DNA of 41,475 nucleotides from an uncultured Muribaculaceae bacterium (GCA_905209725.1 CAJLTZ010000010.1:1-41475), one strand, 5' to 3'. Numbered from the stretch's first letter, positions 18,329 to 28,429 are shown. Notes: a model not told the origin generated them from the letters alone. A program made the numbers and translations.

Positions 18329-19125
18329 AAATGGAGAATGGAAAATGGGCGCTCGTGACGGGCGCAAGCAGCGGAATCGGTCTCTGTTTCTGCCGTGAGT
18401 TAGGCCGCCGAGGATGCAACCTGATTATGGTGAGCAATCAGGAGCCCCAACTCTCGGAGGCTGCCGCACAGATTAACAAGGATTTCGGCGTGGGCACCCA
18501 TGCCATCTTCTGCGATCTCACCACCGCAGATGCCGCCGACACGCTCCTCGCTGAGTGCGACAAACTGCATATCCTCCCCGACTATCTCATCAACAACGCC
18601 GGCATCTTCTCATTCCGCCCGGTGTGCGACACGCCCGAGGGGAAGGTGAAATGCTTCATCGACCTGCATGTGCGCGCCGTGACCGACCTTACGCGCCGCT
18701 TCGCCACACGTTTCGCGGAGCGCGGCCGCGGAAGGATTCTCAACATGTCGTCAATGTCGTGCTGGATGCCGATGCCCGGTATCGCTCTCTATTCCGCCAC
18801 AAAGGCTTATATCCGCGTGCTTTCCCGCGCGATGCACTATGAACTTCGCGACTCAGGCGTAACCATCACAGTGGCCTGCCCCGGAGGTATAGCCACCGAC
18901 CTTTTCGGCCTCCCCCCGAAACTGATGCGCCTCGCCGTGAGGCTTCATGCCGTGCAGACACCGGAGAAATTCACCCGCAAGGCCATCGACAAAATGCTCA
19001 AAGGTCGCAAGCAATATATCAACGGACTGCTCAACCGCCTGGCCATCCCTGCCGTGGGCATTGCTCCCACCCCGCTCCGCATGCAGGTGAAGCGCCGCCT
19101 CCTCGATAAAGGCATCACCAGATAA
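18325..19125 (+). CDS. Short-chain dehydrogenase/reductase
   Basis: 266 residues of the classical SDR type. It has the cofactor loop TGASSGIG (Gly13, Gly17, Gly19), NNAG, and the catalytic triad Ser143 - Tyr156 - Lys160 (YSATK). The C-terminal tail is basic and partly hydrophobic. It acts as an NAD(P)(H) oxidoreductase on an unknown substrate, and the coupling to the glycosyltransferase gene suggests an envelope-lipid or sugar role. The first residues (MKMENGKW) are encoded by a heptamer tandem tract that spans the start codon, so ATG 18331 is also possible. Confidence 0.88.
   Translation: MKMENGKWALVTGASSGIGLCFCRELGRRGCNLIMVSNQEPQLSEAAAQINKDFGVGTHAIFCDLTTADAADTLLAECDKLHILPDYLINNAGIFSFRPVCDTPEGKVKCFIDLHVRAVTDLTRRFATRFAERGRGRILNMSSMSCWMPMPGIALYSATKAYIRVLSRAMHYELRDSGVTITVACPGGIATDLFGLPPKLMRLAVRLHAVQTPEKFTRKAIDKMLKGRKQYINGLLNRLAIPAVGIAPTPLRMQVKRRLLDKGITR
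18328..18348. repeat. Heptamer tract across the SDR start
   Basis: AAAATGG, AGAATGG, AAAATGG: three 7-bp units. They supply two in-frame ATG triplets and encode the N-terminus of the SDR. Confidence 0.65.
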
Positions 19126-19137
19126 ATCACTTTGATT

Positions 19138-19158
19138 GATGATGGATGATGGATGATT
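19138..19158. repeat. Heptamer tract upstream of the nucleoside kinase
   Basis: GATGATG, GATGATG, GATGATT between the SDR stop and the -7 box of the next gene. Confidence 0.7.
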
Positions 19159-19171
19159 GACGATTTTTTAT

Positions 19172-19179
19172 TACCTTTG
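19172..19179 (+). promoter_or_regulatory. -7 box of the kinase-mgtE-mutS group
   Basis: TACCTTTG matches TAnnTTTG. The region where a -33 box should lie follows or overlaps the heptamer tract, and no TTTG is correctly spaced. Confidence 0.45.
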
Positions 19180-19216
19180 CCGTTAGGCGCTGAAAATATG
19201 GGCGTCTTGGAGGACT

Positions 19217-20899
19217 ATGAGCAAATTTATCCAGATATATTGCAAGAATTTACGGAAATATATCGACGTGGAGGGTGGCGACACTTTGGCCGACCTTGCC
19301 GACTGTATCCGTGATGAACTGGCTTTCGAGCCAATCTGCGCAATCGTAAACAACAAAACCGAATACCTTGGCTTTCCGCTCTTTGCCCCGAAAGAGGTGG
19401 AGTTTCTATCGCGCACCACACCCCACGGCATGAAGGTCTATTCGCGCTCGCTGTGCATGCTCCTCTATCGCGCCGTGACCGCCCTCGACCCCTCGCTCTC
19501 CATCCATTTCGAGCATTCGGTGTCGAACGGCTGCTTCTGCCGCCTCTTTGACGCCGACCATCACGTGGTGGAGGCCGACGCAGCCCTCGCCTCCCGGATC
19601 CTCGAGCAGATGCGCTCCCTCTGTGCCCGCCGCCTCCCCTTCGAGCGACGCGAACAACTCTCCACCGACGTCGAAGCCATTTTCCGCGAGCAACACCTCA
19701 AGGACAAGGCCGAACTCCTCGCCACCACCCGCGAACTCTACACCACCTATTATGTGCTCGACGGCGTGGCCGACAGCTACAACGGTCCCCTCGCCCCCGA
19801 CACAGGCCATATCAATGTCTTCAACCTCGAGCCATACCACGGCGGCCTGCTCCTCCTCGAACCCGACGAGAAGGACCCGTCGCGCCCCGCAGCCGCAGTG
19901 CCCCAGGAGAAGATGTTCAACGCCTTCCGCGAGCAGCTCCGCTTCAACCGCGTGGTGCGCGTATCCGATGTGGGCCAGCTCAACCGCACCGTGGAGCGCG
20001 GCGAGACCGCCCCTCTTATCAATGTGGCCGAAGCCATGCACGACAAGATGCTCGGCCGCATCTCCGATGAAATCGCAGCCCGCCAGAAGGATGGCGGCGC
20101 ACGCATCGTGCTCATGGCCGGCCCATCCTCCTCAGGAAAGACCACTACCTCCAAGCGCCTCGGCATCCAATTGATGACCAATCTCATAGTGCCTAAGATG
20201 ATTTCGCTCGACGACTATTTCGTGGACCGCGAGCATACCCCCCTCGACTCCGACGGCGACTATGACTACGAGAGCCTCTATGCCCTCGACCTCGACCGCT
20301 TCAACGACGACCTGCGCCGCCTGCTCGCCGGCGAGCAGATCCAGCTCCCCACCTACAGTTTCGAACTTGGCCGCCGCGTGGATAAACCGCGTCCCCTCCG
20401 CCTGCGCGACCACGAAGTGCTCCTCATAGAGGGCATCCACGGCCTTAACCCCGAACTCACATCCACAATCCCCGCCGAAAACCTCTTCAAGGTGTATGTG
20501 TCGGCTCTCACCACCCTGCATATCGACTCGCACAACTGGATCTCGACAGCCGACACACGTCTGCTGCGCCGTATCGTGCGCGACTATAAATACCGCCACA
20601 CCTCCCCAGTGGAAACAATCCGCCGCTGGCCATCCGTACGCCGTGGCGAGGAGAAATGGATATTCCCCTTCCAGGAGAATGCCGACGCAATGTTCAATTC
20701 CTCGCTGCTCTTCGAATTGGGAGTGATGCGCGAATTTGCACTGCCCCTGCTCGAGAATGTGCCCCACAATGTGCCGGAATACGCAGTGGCCTACCGGCTC
20801 TCCCGCTTCCTCTCCTATTTCGCGCCAATACGTCCTTCGCAGGTGCCCGCCACTTCCCTGCTACGCGAATTCCTCGGAGGCAGCAGCTTCAGATACTAA
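19217..20899 (+). CDS. Nucleoside kinase with N-terminal TGS / ThrRS-like domain
   Basis: 560 residues. The first ~65 residues look like a TGS domain. A segment with HSVSNGCFC and the following ~150 residues resemble the second additional domain of threonyl-tRNA synthetase. The C-terminal half is a phosphoribulokinase/uridine-kinase P-loop NTPase with Walker A GPSSSGKT (Gly302 to Thr309), SLDDYFVDRE, and LIEGIHGLNP as Walker B. It probably phosphorylates uridine or a related nucleoside; the specificity is unproven. This domain fusion is known in Bacteroidetes and some Firmicutes. It lies 6 bp before mgtE. Confidence 0.85.
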   Translation: MSKFIQIYCKNLRKYIDVEGGDTLADLADCIRDELAFEPICAIVNNKTEYLGFPLFAPKEVEFLSRTTPHGMKVYSRSLCMLLYRAVTALDPSLSIHFEHSVSNGCFCRLFDADHHVVEADAALASRILEQMRSLCARRLPFERREQLSTDVEAIFREQHLKDKAELLATTRELYTTYYVLDGVADSYNGPLAPDTGHINVFNLEPYHGGLLLLEPDEKDPSRPAAAVPQEKMFNAFREQLRFNRVVRVSDVGQLNRTVERGETAPLINVAEAMHDKMLGRISDEIAARQKDGGARIVLMAGPSSSGKTTTSKRLGIQLMTNLIVPKMISLDDYFVDREHTPLDSDGDYDYESLYALDLDRFNDDLRRLLAGEQIQLPTYSFELGRRVDKPRPLRLRDHEVLLIEGIHGLNPELTSTIPAENLFKVYVSALTTLHIDSHNWISTADTRLLRRIVRDYKYRHTSPVETIRRWPSVRRGEEKWIFPFQENADAMFNSSLLFELGVMREFALPLLENVPHNVPEYAVAYRLSRFLSYFAPIRPSQVPATSLLREFLGGSSFRY

Positions 20900-20905
20900 A
20901 ACACT

Positions 20906-22270
20906 ATGCGCGAATTTACACAAGAAGACATAGAGCGCATCACCGGAATGGTGGATCAGCAGGACAGCCGCGGCTGCCTTGCTGAACTCGAGGACATGCA
21001 CCCCGCCGACATCGCCGAGCTCTTCCAGGACCTCGACCTCCATCAGGCTGAATGGGTGTTTGAACTCATCCCCGACCGTGAGAAACGCGCCGACGTGCTC
21101 ATGGAGCTCGACGAGGAGGACCGTAGGAAACTCCTCGAGGGGATGGACCCCGAACAGATCGGACATTACATCGACCTCCTCGACACCGACGATGCCGTGG
21201 ACCTTATCCAGGAACTCGACGAAGAGGACCGCGAGGAGGTGATCCAGAGCATCGGCGACGTGGAACAGGCCGGCGACATCGTGGACCTTCTCCAATACGA
21301 CGAGGACACTGCCGGCGGCCTCATGGGCACCGAATATATCTCCGTGAATGAAAACCTCTCGATGCCCGACTGCCTGCGCGAGATGCGCCACCAGGCCGAG
21401 GACCTCGACGACATATATTACGTCTACGTAGTAGACGACGAAAACCGTCTCCGCGGCGTGCTCCCCCTCAAGAAGATGATCACCCACCCGTCAGTGTCGA
21501 AAATCAAGCACGTGATGGAATCCGATCCGGTGTCGGTGAAGGCCGACATGCCCATCGAGGAGGTGGCCATCGACTTCGAGAAATACGACCTTGTGGCGAT
21601 GCCTGTGGTCGACAGCATCGGCCGCCTCGTGGGCCAGATCACGGTCGACGACGTGATGGACCAGGTGCGCGAGCAACAGGAACGCGACTATCAGCTGGCT
21701 TCCGGTATCTCGTCGGACATCGACGCCGACGACTCCATCTTCTCGCAGACCAAGGCCCGCCTCCCCTGGCTTCTCATCGGCATCATCGGCGGCATCGTGA
21801 ATTCGCTGATTCTCGGCGGATTCGAGGCTCAGATCGCCGCAGTCACCGCCCTCGCATTCTTCATCCCCCTCATCGGAGGCACCGGCGGTAACGTGGGTGT
21901 GCAGGCTTCCGCCATCGTGGTGCAGGGCCTTGCCAACGGCCGTCTCGAAGTAGGCGAATTCGCCAAGCAGATATGGCGCTCCGTGAGAATCGCACTGCTC
22001 AATGCCATCGTGATTTCCGGAGTGGTGTTCGCCTACATATGCCTCACCGAACCGGGCAGCTGGGCACTCGTGATGGCCGTCTCGGTATCGCTCTTCGCCG
22101 TGGTGATCTTCGCCACCGTGTTCGGCACGCTCGTTCCCCTCACCCTCGAAAAATTAAAGATCAATCCCGCGCTCGCCACCGGCCCCTTTATCCAGATCAC
22201 CAACGATGTGGTGGGCCTGCTCATCTATGTGGGCATGTCAATCTGGATGCTGCGCATTTTCCCGCTATAA
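20906..22270 (+). CDS. mgtE: Magnesium transporter MgtE
   Basis: A 454-residue inner-membrane Mg2+ channel. An acidic MgtE N domain (residues ~1-130, many Asp/Glu) is followed by a CBS pair (~135-255) that senses cytosolic Mg2+. Five transmembrane helices start near 285. The pore signature GGNVGVQ lies at 327-333. Length is typical. It sits 6 bp after the kinase gene and 23 bp before mutS, so the three are very likely co-transcribed. Confidence 0.95.
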   Translation: MREFTQEDIERITGMVDQQDSRGCLAELEDMHPADIAELFQDLDLHQAEWVFELIPDREKRADVLMELDEEDRRKLLEGMDPEQIGHYIDLLDTDDAVDLIQELDEEDREEVIQSIGDVEQAGDIVDLLQYDEDTAGGLMGTEYISVNENLSMPDCLREMRHQAEDLDDIYYVYVVDDENRLRGVLPLKKMITHPSVSKIKHVMESDPVSVKADMPIEEVAIDFEKYDLVAMPVVDSIGRLVGQITVDDVMDQVREQQERDYQLASGISSDIDADDSIFSQTKARLPWLLIGIIGGIVNSLILGGFEAQIAAVTALAFFIPLIGGTGGNVGVQASAIVVQGLANGRLEVGEFAKQIWRSVRIALLNAIVISGVVFAYICLTEPGSWALVMAVSVSLFAVVIFATVFGTLVPLTLEKLKINPALATGPFIQITNDVVGLLIYVGMSIWMLRIFPL

Positions 22271-22293
22271 TATCCTCATAGAAGATTACCCCG

Positions 22294-24894
22294 ATGAAAA
22301 AGATTGTTGAGACACCCCTGATGAAACAATATGAGGAGATGAAGCGCAAGCATCCCGATGCCGTGCTTCTCTTCCGAGTAGGCGATTTCTATGAGACCTT
22401 CAGCGACGACGCCGTGACGGCAAGCGAAATCTTAGGCATCACCCTCACGCGCCGCGCCAACGGCAAGGCCGCCTATGTGGAACTCGCCGGATTCCCCCAC
22501 CACGCCCTCGACACCTATCTCCCTAAACTCGTTCGCGCCGGCAAACGCGTGGCCATCTGCGAACAGCTCGAAGACCCGAAGCTCACAAAAAAACTCGTGA
22601 AGCGCGGCATCACCGAACTGGTCACCCCCGGCGTCAACCTCAACGACAACTCGCTGCGCTCTCGCGAGAACAATTACCTCGCCGCCGTATATGCCGGCAA
22701 GCATGCCGTGGGAGCCGCCTTCCTCGACATCTCCACCGGCGAATTTCTCTGCACCCAGGGCACCGCGGCCAATATCGCCCGCCTCATCGGCAACATCGCC
22801 CCCAAGGAGATGCTCCGTATGCACGGCGCTCGCCAATGGTATGACGACACCATAGGATATAAATGCTCCATCTTCGAGATGGACGACTGGGTATACACCC
22901 GCGACGCCGCCGAGGAACGCCTGCTGAAGCATTTCGACACGCTCAGCCTCAAGGGTTTCGGCCTCGACTCGAAACCGGAGGCCGTGATTGCCGCCGGTAG
23001 CATCCTGCATTATCTCGACCTCACCCAGCACACCAATATCTCCCACATCACCACGCTTGGCCGCATCGACGACACGCGCTATGTGTCGCTCGACGCCTTC
23101 ACCATGCGCAATCTCGAACTCATCGCGCCCCTTTCTCCCGAAGGGAAGTCGCTGCTGCAGGTGCTCGACATGTGCGTCACCCCGATGGGCTCACGCCATT
23201 TGCGTTCGTGGCTCTGCTTCCCGCTTGTGGACCTCGACGAGATCCGCAAGCGCCAGGACATCGTGGAGCAGTTCTTCCGCGACCCCGACATGCGCGAGGA
23301 GGTGGCCGGCGCCCTCCGCTATGTTGGCGACATGGAGCGCCTCGTGCAGAAGGTGGGCTCGCGACGCATCAACGCCCGCGAATGCGTGCAGCTCCGCGAC
23401 TCTCTGCGAGCCGCCGAACGAATCCGCCAGCGCCTGCTGCACACCGACTGCGAGGCAATACAACAACTGGCCGCCGGAATGAGCGACTGCTCCGCTGCCG
23501 CCGACGCCATCTCAAATACCCTTACTGCCGACCCCCCCGTGAAGATCCAGAGCGGCGGCACCATCGCCGAAGGGGTCGACGCCGAACTCGATGAGCTCCG
23601 CCGGCTTCGCAGCCATTCCAAGGAGGCCCTCGACGACATGCTCCGCCGCGAAACGGAGGCCACCGGTATCTCCTCGCTCAAAATCGCATATAATAATGTG
23701 TTCGGCTATTACATCGAGGTGCGCAACACCCACAAGGAGAAGGTGCCCGCCGAATGGATACGCAAGCAGACACTCGTGAACGCCGAGCGCTACATCACCC
23801 CAGAACTCAAGGACTATGAGCAGAAAATCCTCGGCGCCGAGGACCGCATCCAGCAGATAGAACAGCGCGTATACACCGAACTCTGCGACGGCCTGCTCCG
23901 CTTCATCGGCGACATGCAGCGCAACGCATTGGGCACAGGCACCCTCGACACGCTCCTCTCCTTCGCCCGCAGCGCCGAGGAATACGGCTATGTGCGCCCC
24001 GTAGTCGACGACTCCCTCAACCTCGAAATCAAAGCAGGACGCCACCCCGTGATCGAACGCCGCCTCCCCGCCGGCGAAAGCTATGTGGCCAACGATGTGT
24101 CGCTCAGCTGCGACAGCGCCCAGATAATGATGATCACCGGCCCCAACATGAGCGGCAAGTCGGCCTTCCTGCGCCAGACCGCCCTCATCACCCTCATGGC
24201 CCAGACCGGCGCCTTCGTGCCGGCTGATTCAGCCCATATCGGTTTCGTGGACAAGATTTTCACCCGCGTGGGCGCCAGCGACAATATCTCCGGCGGCGAA
24301 TCCACATTCATGGTGGAGATGAACGAGGCATCCGCAATACTTAACAATATGTCGGCCCGCTCGCTGATACTCTTCGACGAACTCGGCCGCGGCACCTCCA
24401 CCTACGACGGCATCTCCATCGCCTGGGCCATCGTGGAGCATATCCACGAGAACGGCCACTGCCGACCCCGCACCCTCTTCGCCACGCACTATCACGAACT
24501 CAACGAGATGGAGAAGTCATTCCCCCGCATCGTCAACTGGAATGTGTCCGTGCGCGAGATAGACGGCAAGGTGGTGTTCCTGCGCCGTCTGGAGCGCGGC
24601 GGAAGCGCCCACAGCTTCGGTATCCACGTGGCCAAACTCGCCGGCATGCCCGCATCCATCGTGAAGAGGGCCAGTCAGGTGCTCGAGCGTCTCGAGAAGG
24701 GGGAGGGAAAGAAAGCCGACGTGAGCGGCATCGGCCAGGGAAGGGAGGGTTACCAGCTCTCGCTCTTCCAGCTCGACGACCCGCTTCTCTCGCAGGTGCG
24801 CGACGCCCTTTTAGGCATCGACATCGACAATCTCACCCCGCTGCAGTCGCTGCAGAAACTTCACGACCTGCAGTCGCTCCTCTCCGGAAAATGA
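22294..24894 (+). CDS. mutS: DNA mismatch repair protein MutS
   Basis: 866 residues. The mismatch-reading Phe32-Tyr-Glu34 is in GDFYETF. The ATPase has Walker A GPNMSGKS (616-623), FDELGRG (Asp695, Glu696) and a TTFATHYHEL-type segment. It binds mispaired or looped bases and recruits MutL. Length and domain order are normal, so the protein should be functional. It ends the kinase-mgtE-mutS group. No terminator is obvious in the 296-bp gap that follows. Confidence 0.97.
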   Translation: MKKIVETPLMKQYEEMKRKHPDAVLLFRVGDFYETFSDDAVTASEILGITLTRRANGKAAYVELAGFPHHALDTYLPKLVRAGKRVAICEQLEDPKLTKKLVKRGITELVTPGVNLNDNSLRSRENNYLAAVYAGKHAVGAAFLDISTGEFLCTQGTAANIARLIGNIAPKEMLRMHGARQWYDDTIGYKCSIFEMDDWVYTRDAAEERLLKHFDTLSLKGFGLDSKPEAVIAAGSILHYLDLTQHTNISHITTLGRIDDTRYVSLDAFTMRNLELIAPLSPEGKSLLQVLDMCVTPMGSRHLRSWLCFPLVDLDEIRKRQDIVEQFFRDPDMREEVAGALRYVGDMERLVQKVGSRRINARECVQLRDSLRAAERIRQRLLHTDCEAIQQLAAGMSDCSAAADAISNTLTADPPVKIQSGGTIAEGVDAELDELRRLRSHSKEALDDMLRRETEATGISSLKIAYNNVFGYYIEVRNTHKEKVPAEWIRKQTLVNAERYITPELKDYEQKILGAEDRIQQIEQRVYTELCDGLLRFIGDMQRNALGTGTLDTLLSFARSAEEYGYVRPVVDDSLNLEIKAGRHPVIERRLPAGESYVANDVSLSCDSAQIMMITGPNMSGKSAFLRQTALITLMAQTGAFVPADSAHIGFVDKIFTRVGASDNISGGESTFMVEMNEASAILNNMSARSLILFDELGRGTSTYDGISIAWAIVEHIHENGHCRPRTLFATHYHELNEMEKSFPRIVNWNVSVREIDGKVVFLRRLERGGSAHSFGIHVAKLAGMPASIVKRASQVLERLEKGEGKKADVSGIGQGREGYQLSLFQLDDPLLSQVRDALLGIDIDNLTPLQSLQKLHDLQSLLSGK

Positions 24895-24935
24895 GCATTA
24901 AAAACGGAAAACAGGGAAAACCGGTCTCGAAATTA

Positions 24936-24980
24936 TGTTAAATTTGTTAATTAACATTGTTAAATACGATTGTTAACATT
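24936..24980. promoter_or_regulatory. Cluster of TGTTAA palindromes upstream of susC
   Basis: TGTTAATTAACA (24945-24956), TTAACA-T-TGTTAA and TGTTAACA (about 24971-24978) form three overlapping or adjacent palindromes between mutS and the susC promoter. The first part is almost identical to 72-92. They look like binding sites of a dimeric regulator; this is inference. Confidence 0.4.
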
Positions 24981-25000
24981 TTTTAATTAAAGACATTCAC

Positions 25001-25008
25001 TATTTTTG
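25001..25008 (+). promoter_or_regulatory. -7 box of the susC operon promoter
   Basis: TATTTTTG fits TAnnTTTG; the -33 region is only T-rich. It leaves a leader of about 175 nt before susC. The leader contains a 24-codon reading frame (25039-25113) whose translation is unproven. Confidence 0.5.
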
Positions 25009-25190
25009 CGGTCGCTTTCATCCGTAGCGTAGGAAAACATGAAGACACCCCTGAAAAGTTCCGAATCCGCGGCAAGAGTGCCGGGAGGAAATAGTGGACA
25101 ATCGCTTATATAGGTAAAAAAATGTCCCTTCAAAGCATGAAAGAAATAATAATATAATAAACCCAATGTACAACTAAATCTCAATTCTGC

Positions 25191-28100
25191 ATGAAGAACT
25201 TATGTTTTCATCTGAACAGGAAAGTGTGGGTGACAATAGCGATGCTGTTGACTCTGGCGCTTCCCTCTCTTGCTCAGACGATCACGGTGACTGGACACGT
25301 GGCCGATGAGTATGGAGAAGACCTGATCGGTGCTACCATTATGCAAAAGGGCACCACCAACGGCACATCAGCCGACATTGACGGCAATTTCAGCATCAAC
25401 GTACCCTCGAATGCAACCCTTGTTGTCAGCTATGTGGGATATGACCCCATGGACATCGCAGTCAATGGTCAGACCTCCCTTAACATTGTAATGAAGCAGA
25501 ATGCCACCGTGCTGCAGGAGACTGTGGTGATTGGTTATGGTTCTGTGAAGAAGAGCGACGCCACCGGTTCAGTGGCCATCGTGACTCCTGACGACGTGGA
25601 GGCCGGTATCTCCACATCAGCCCAGGACCTTCTGGTAGGCGCAAGCCCCGGTGTGACTGTCACCACCAACGGCGGCGATCCTACAGGCAATGCTAACATC
25701 CGTATCCGTGGCGGATCCTCTCTCTCGGCCTCCAACAATCCTCTGATTGTGATCGACGGCGTGCCCCAGAGCAACATGGGCAACTCCGGCGGCACCAATG
25801 CCCTGACGATGCTCAACCCCTCCAACATCGAGTCGATGACCATCCTCAAGGATGCCTCCGCTACTGCAATCTACGGTTCCCGCGCATCTAACGGCGTCAT
25901 CATCATCACCACCAAGAAGGGCAAGATGGGACGTCCGCAGGTCAACTTCGCAGCCAACTTCCATGTGAACACGGCCCGCAAGACCCTGAAGATGATGAAT
26001 TCCAGCCAGTATATCGACATTATGGAGCAGTATGGTTCCGACCGTGCCAAATCGCTCATGTATGCCCTCTCGCGCAACAGCGACCCCAATGGCGAATATA
26101 TCCCCTACGACACTGACTGGCAGAAAGAGATTCTCCGCACAAGCTTCTCGCACGACTACTCTCTGAGCGTCGGCGGCTCGGCAGGCAAAGTGCCCTACCG
26201 TGTGAACGCTTCTTTCGCTCAGAACGACGGTATCATCAAGACAAGCTCGATGCAGCGTACCACTGTGGGCTTCAGCCTTACTCCTAAATTCTTCAACGAC
26301 CAGCTCTCCATCACGGCCAACGCCAATGGAACATACTCTCGCACGAAGAACCCCGGCGCAGGCGACCAGATGGGCGGCGCTGTGGCATGGGCTCCTGTAG
26401 TACCCGTGCACATGGACTATCCCACCAACGGCACACTCTACTACGACTTCAACAAGCGCCCCGTGCTCGGCTCAAGCCAGCGCACAATGTTCAACGGATT
26501 CTACCAGTGGACAGAGCCTAACGGAAAGGTGGCAACCCAGGCCGGCAGCAACCCCGTCGGCAACCTCTATGACCACGTAAGCCTCGGAAAGACTCTCTCA
26601 TCCACAGGCAACCTCCAGATTGACTACGCTCTCTACTGGGTGCCCGAGCTCCACTTCAACCTCAACCTCGGTTACTCTGTATCGAAGACTCACTATACCA
26701 CCGACAATGTTGCCAACTCGCGTGACGCCTGGAATGATGCCAACCTCAAGGGTGCAGGCACATTCTTCGACGAACACCAGCTCATCCGCAACACCCTCCT
26801 CGACTTCTATATCAACTATAAGAAATATTTCGAGGCAGCCAAGTCGGACCTCGACGTAATGGTCGGTTACTCCTGGCAGCGTTTCGACTACACGAAGCGC
26901 AACTGGACACACGTGAACACCCTCGGCTACTACACCGACCAGTTCACACTCTCTCAGGATGGACAGCAGACCACTCTCAACTGGTTTAACAACGGCACCT
27001 ACAACCTCTATCAGGATCCCGCCACTGCCGATGCAATCGGCAAGCCCATCAACAATGCTCCCGTTTACCGCGAGGGTAACATCAACCAGCTTGTCAGCTT
27101 CTTCGGACGTATCAACTACGTATTCGACGACACATACCTCCTTACGTTCACTCTCCGTGACGACGGCACATCACGCTTCTCCAAGGACAACCGCTGGGGT
27201 CTCTTCCCCTCTGTGGCTCTTGGCTGGAAGATCAACAACATGCCCTTCATGGAGCGCGCAAGCGGATGGCTCTCCGACTTCAAGCTCCGCCTCGGCTGGG
27301 GTGAGACAGGTCAGCAGGAGATGGATGGAATGTACTTCCCCTACATCCCGACTTATGTGAACTCCACACAGAACGGCTTCCAATACCTCGACCCCAACGG
27401 CTCGGGCGAATGGATCAACCCGCTCTACCCGAACGCATACAACCCCGACCTGAAGTGGGAGACAACTACCACCTGGAACGTTGGTCTTGACATGTCGTTC
27501 CTCAACAACCGAATCACTCTTGCAGCCGACTGGTATCTCCGCGACACCCGCGACCTGCTTTCCTACGTGCCCACAGGCGCCATCAACACCGCCAACAAGA
27601 TGTGGCGCAACATCGGCTCGATGCGCAATATCGGTGTCGAGGCTACCATCACAGCCAAGCCCGTCGTAACCAACAACTTCACATGGAGCACAAGCTTCAA
27701 CGTGGCATGGAACAAGAACAAGATCACCGAACTCGAAGGCGGCACAAGAACAGCAGCCATCGGCCTTCCCTCCGGCAAGGGCGGCAGCTCCATCGGCTGG
27801 CACATCGTGGGTGAACCCGCATTCACATTCCTCTGCTACGAGCAGGTCTATGACGACAACGGCGACCCAATCGAGAACATGTACGTGGACCAGAACCAGG
27901 ACGGCGTGATCAATGAGAACGACCTCATCAAGTATCACTCCAAAGACCCGAAGGTGACCATGGCTTGGAACAACAACTTCCAGTGGAAGAACTGGGACCT
28001 CGGCATCACGCTGCGTGCCAACCTCGGCAACTACGTATACAACAACCTCAAATATGAGAACTCACGCGTATACGACCGCACCTCTGCCAACTATCAGCTG

Positions 28101-28397
28101 ACCAACCTTCTCTCGAACACGACGCTCTTCTACAACGCCGCAAGCGCCACCAACCTTCCCTTCTCCTCCTACTTCGTGGAGAACGCAAGCTTCCTGCGCT
28201 GCGACAACATCACACTGGGCTACACATTCCGCGACCTGATCCAGGGCAACCTTACGCTCCGCATCTTCGCAGCTGTGCAGAACCCCTTCGTGATCACCAC
28301 ATTCTCCGGTATCGATCCCGAGGAATTCGGCGGCGTGCAGAACAACCCCTACCCGCGTCCCATCACAACATCTCTGGGCATCGTGGCCAATTTCTAA
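25191..28397 (+). CDS. SusC-type TonB-dependent outer-membrane transporter
   Basis: A 1068-residue outer-membrane protein. It has a signal peptide (1-29), a carboxypeptidase-D-regulatory-like N-terminal domain (about 30-110; TVTGHVADEYGEDLIGATI), then the TonB box/plug region (ETVVIGYGSVKKSDATGSV, about 112-240) with IRGGSSLS and TIYGSRASNGVI-type motifs, then a 22-strand barrel to the terminal phenylalanine (GIVANF). SusC proteins form the channel of SusCD pairs that import oligosaccharides or peptides using TonB energy. The substrate is not readable from sequence. It is the first gene of a four-gene operon. Confidence 0.95.
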   Translation: MKNLCFHLNRKVWVTIAMLLTLALPSLAQTITVTGHVADEYGEDLIGATIMQKGTTNGTSADIDGNFSINVPSNATLVVSYVGYDPMDIAVNGQTSLNIVMKQNATVLQETVVIGYGSVKKSDATGSVAIVTPDDVEAGISTSAQDLLVGASPGVTVTTNGGDPTGNANIRIRGGSSLSASNNPLIVIDGVPQSNMGNSGGTNALTMLNPSNIESMTILKDASATAIYGSRASNGVIIITTKKGKMGRPQVNFAANFHVNTARKTLKMMNSSQYIDIMEQYGSDRAKSLMYALSRNSDPNGEYIPYDTDWQKEILRTSFSHDYSLSVGGSAGKVPYRVNASFAQNDGIIKTSSMQRTTVGFSLTPKFFNDQLSITANANGTYSRTKNPGAGDQMGGAVAWAPVVPVHMDYPTNGTLYYDFNKRPVLGSSQRTMFNGFYQWTEPNGKVATQAGSNPVGNLYDHVSLGKTLSSTGNLQIDYALYWVPELHFNLNLGYSVSKTHYTTDNVANSRDAWNDANLKGAGTFFDEHQLIRNTLLDFYINYKKYFEAAKSDLDVMVGYSWQRFDYTKRNWTHVNTLGYYTDQFTLSQDGQQTTLNWFNNGTYNLYQDPATADAIGKPINNAPVYREGNINQLVSFFGRINYVFDDTYLLTFTLRDDGTSRFSKDNRWGLFPSVALGWKINNMPFMERASGWLSDFKLRLGWGETGQQEMDGMYFPYIPTYVNSTQNGFQYLDPNGSGEWINPLYPNAYNPDLKWETTTTWNVGLDMSFLNNRITLAADWYLRDTRDLLSYVPTGAINTANKMWRNIGSMRNIGVEATITAKPVVTNNFTWSTSFNVAWNKNKITELEGGTRTAAIGLPSGKGGSSIGWHIVGEPAFTFLCYEQVYDDNGDPIENMYVDQNQDGVINENDLIKYHSKDPKVTMAWNNNFQWKNWDLGITLRANLGNYVYNNLKYENSRVYDRTSANYQLTNLLSNTTLFYNAASATNLPFSSYFVENASFLRCDNITLGYTFRDLIQGNLTLRIFAAVQNPFVITTFSGIDPEEFGGVQNNPYPRPITTSLGIVANF

Positions 28398-28429
28398 TCT
28401 TTAAAGTTTAACTGAGAAGAAAATTCACA

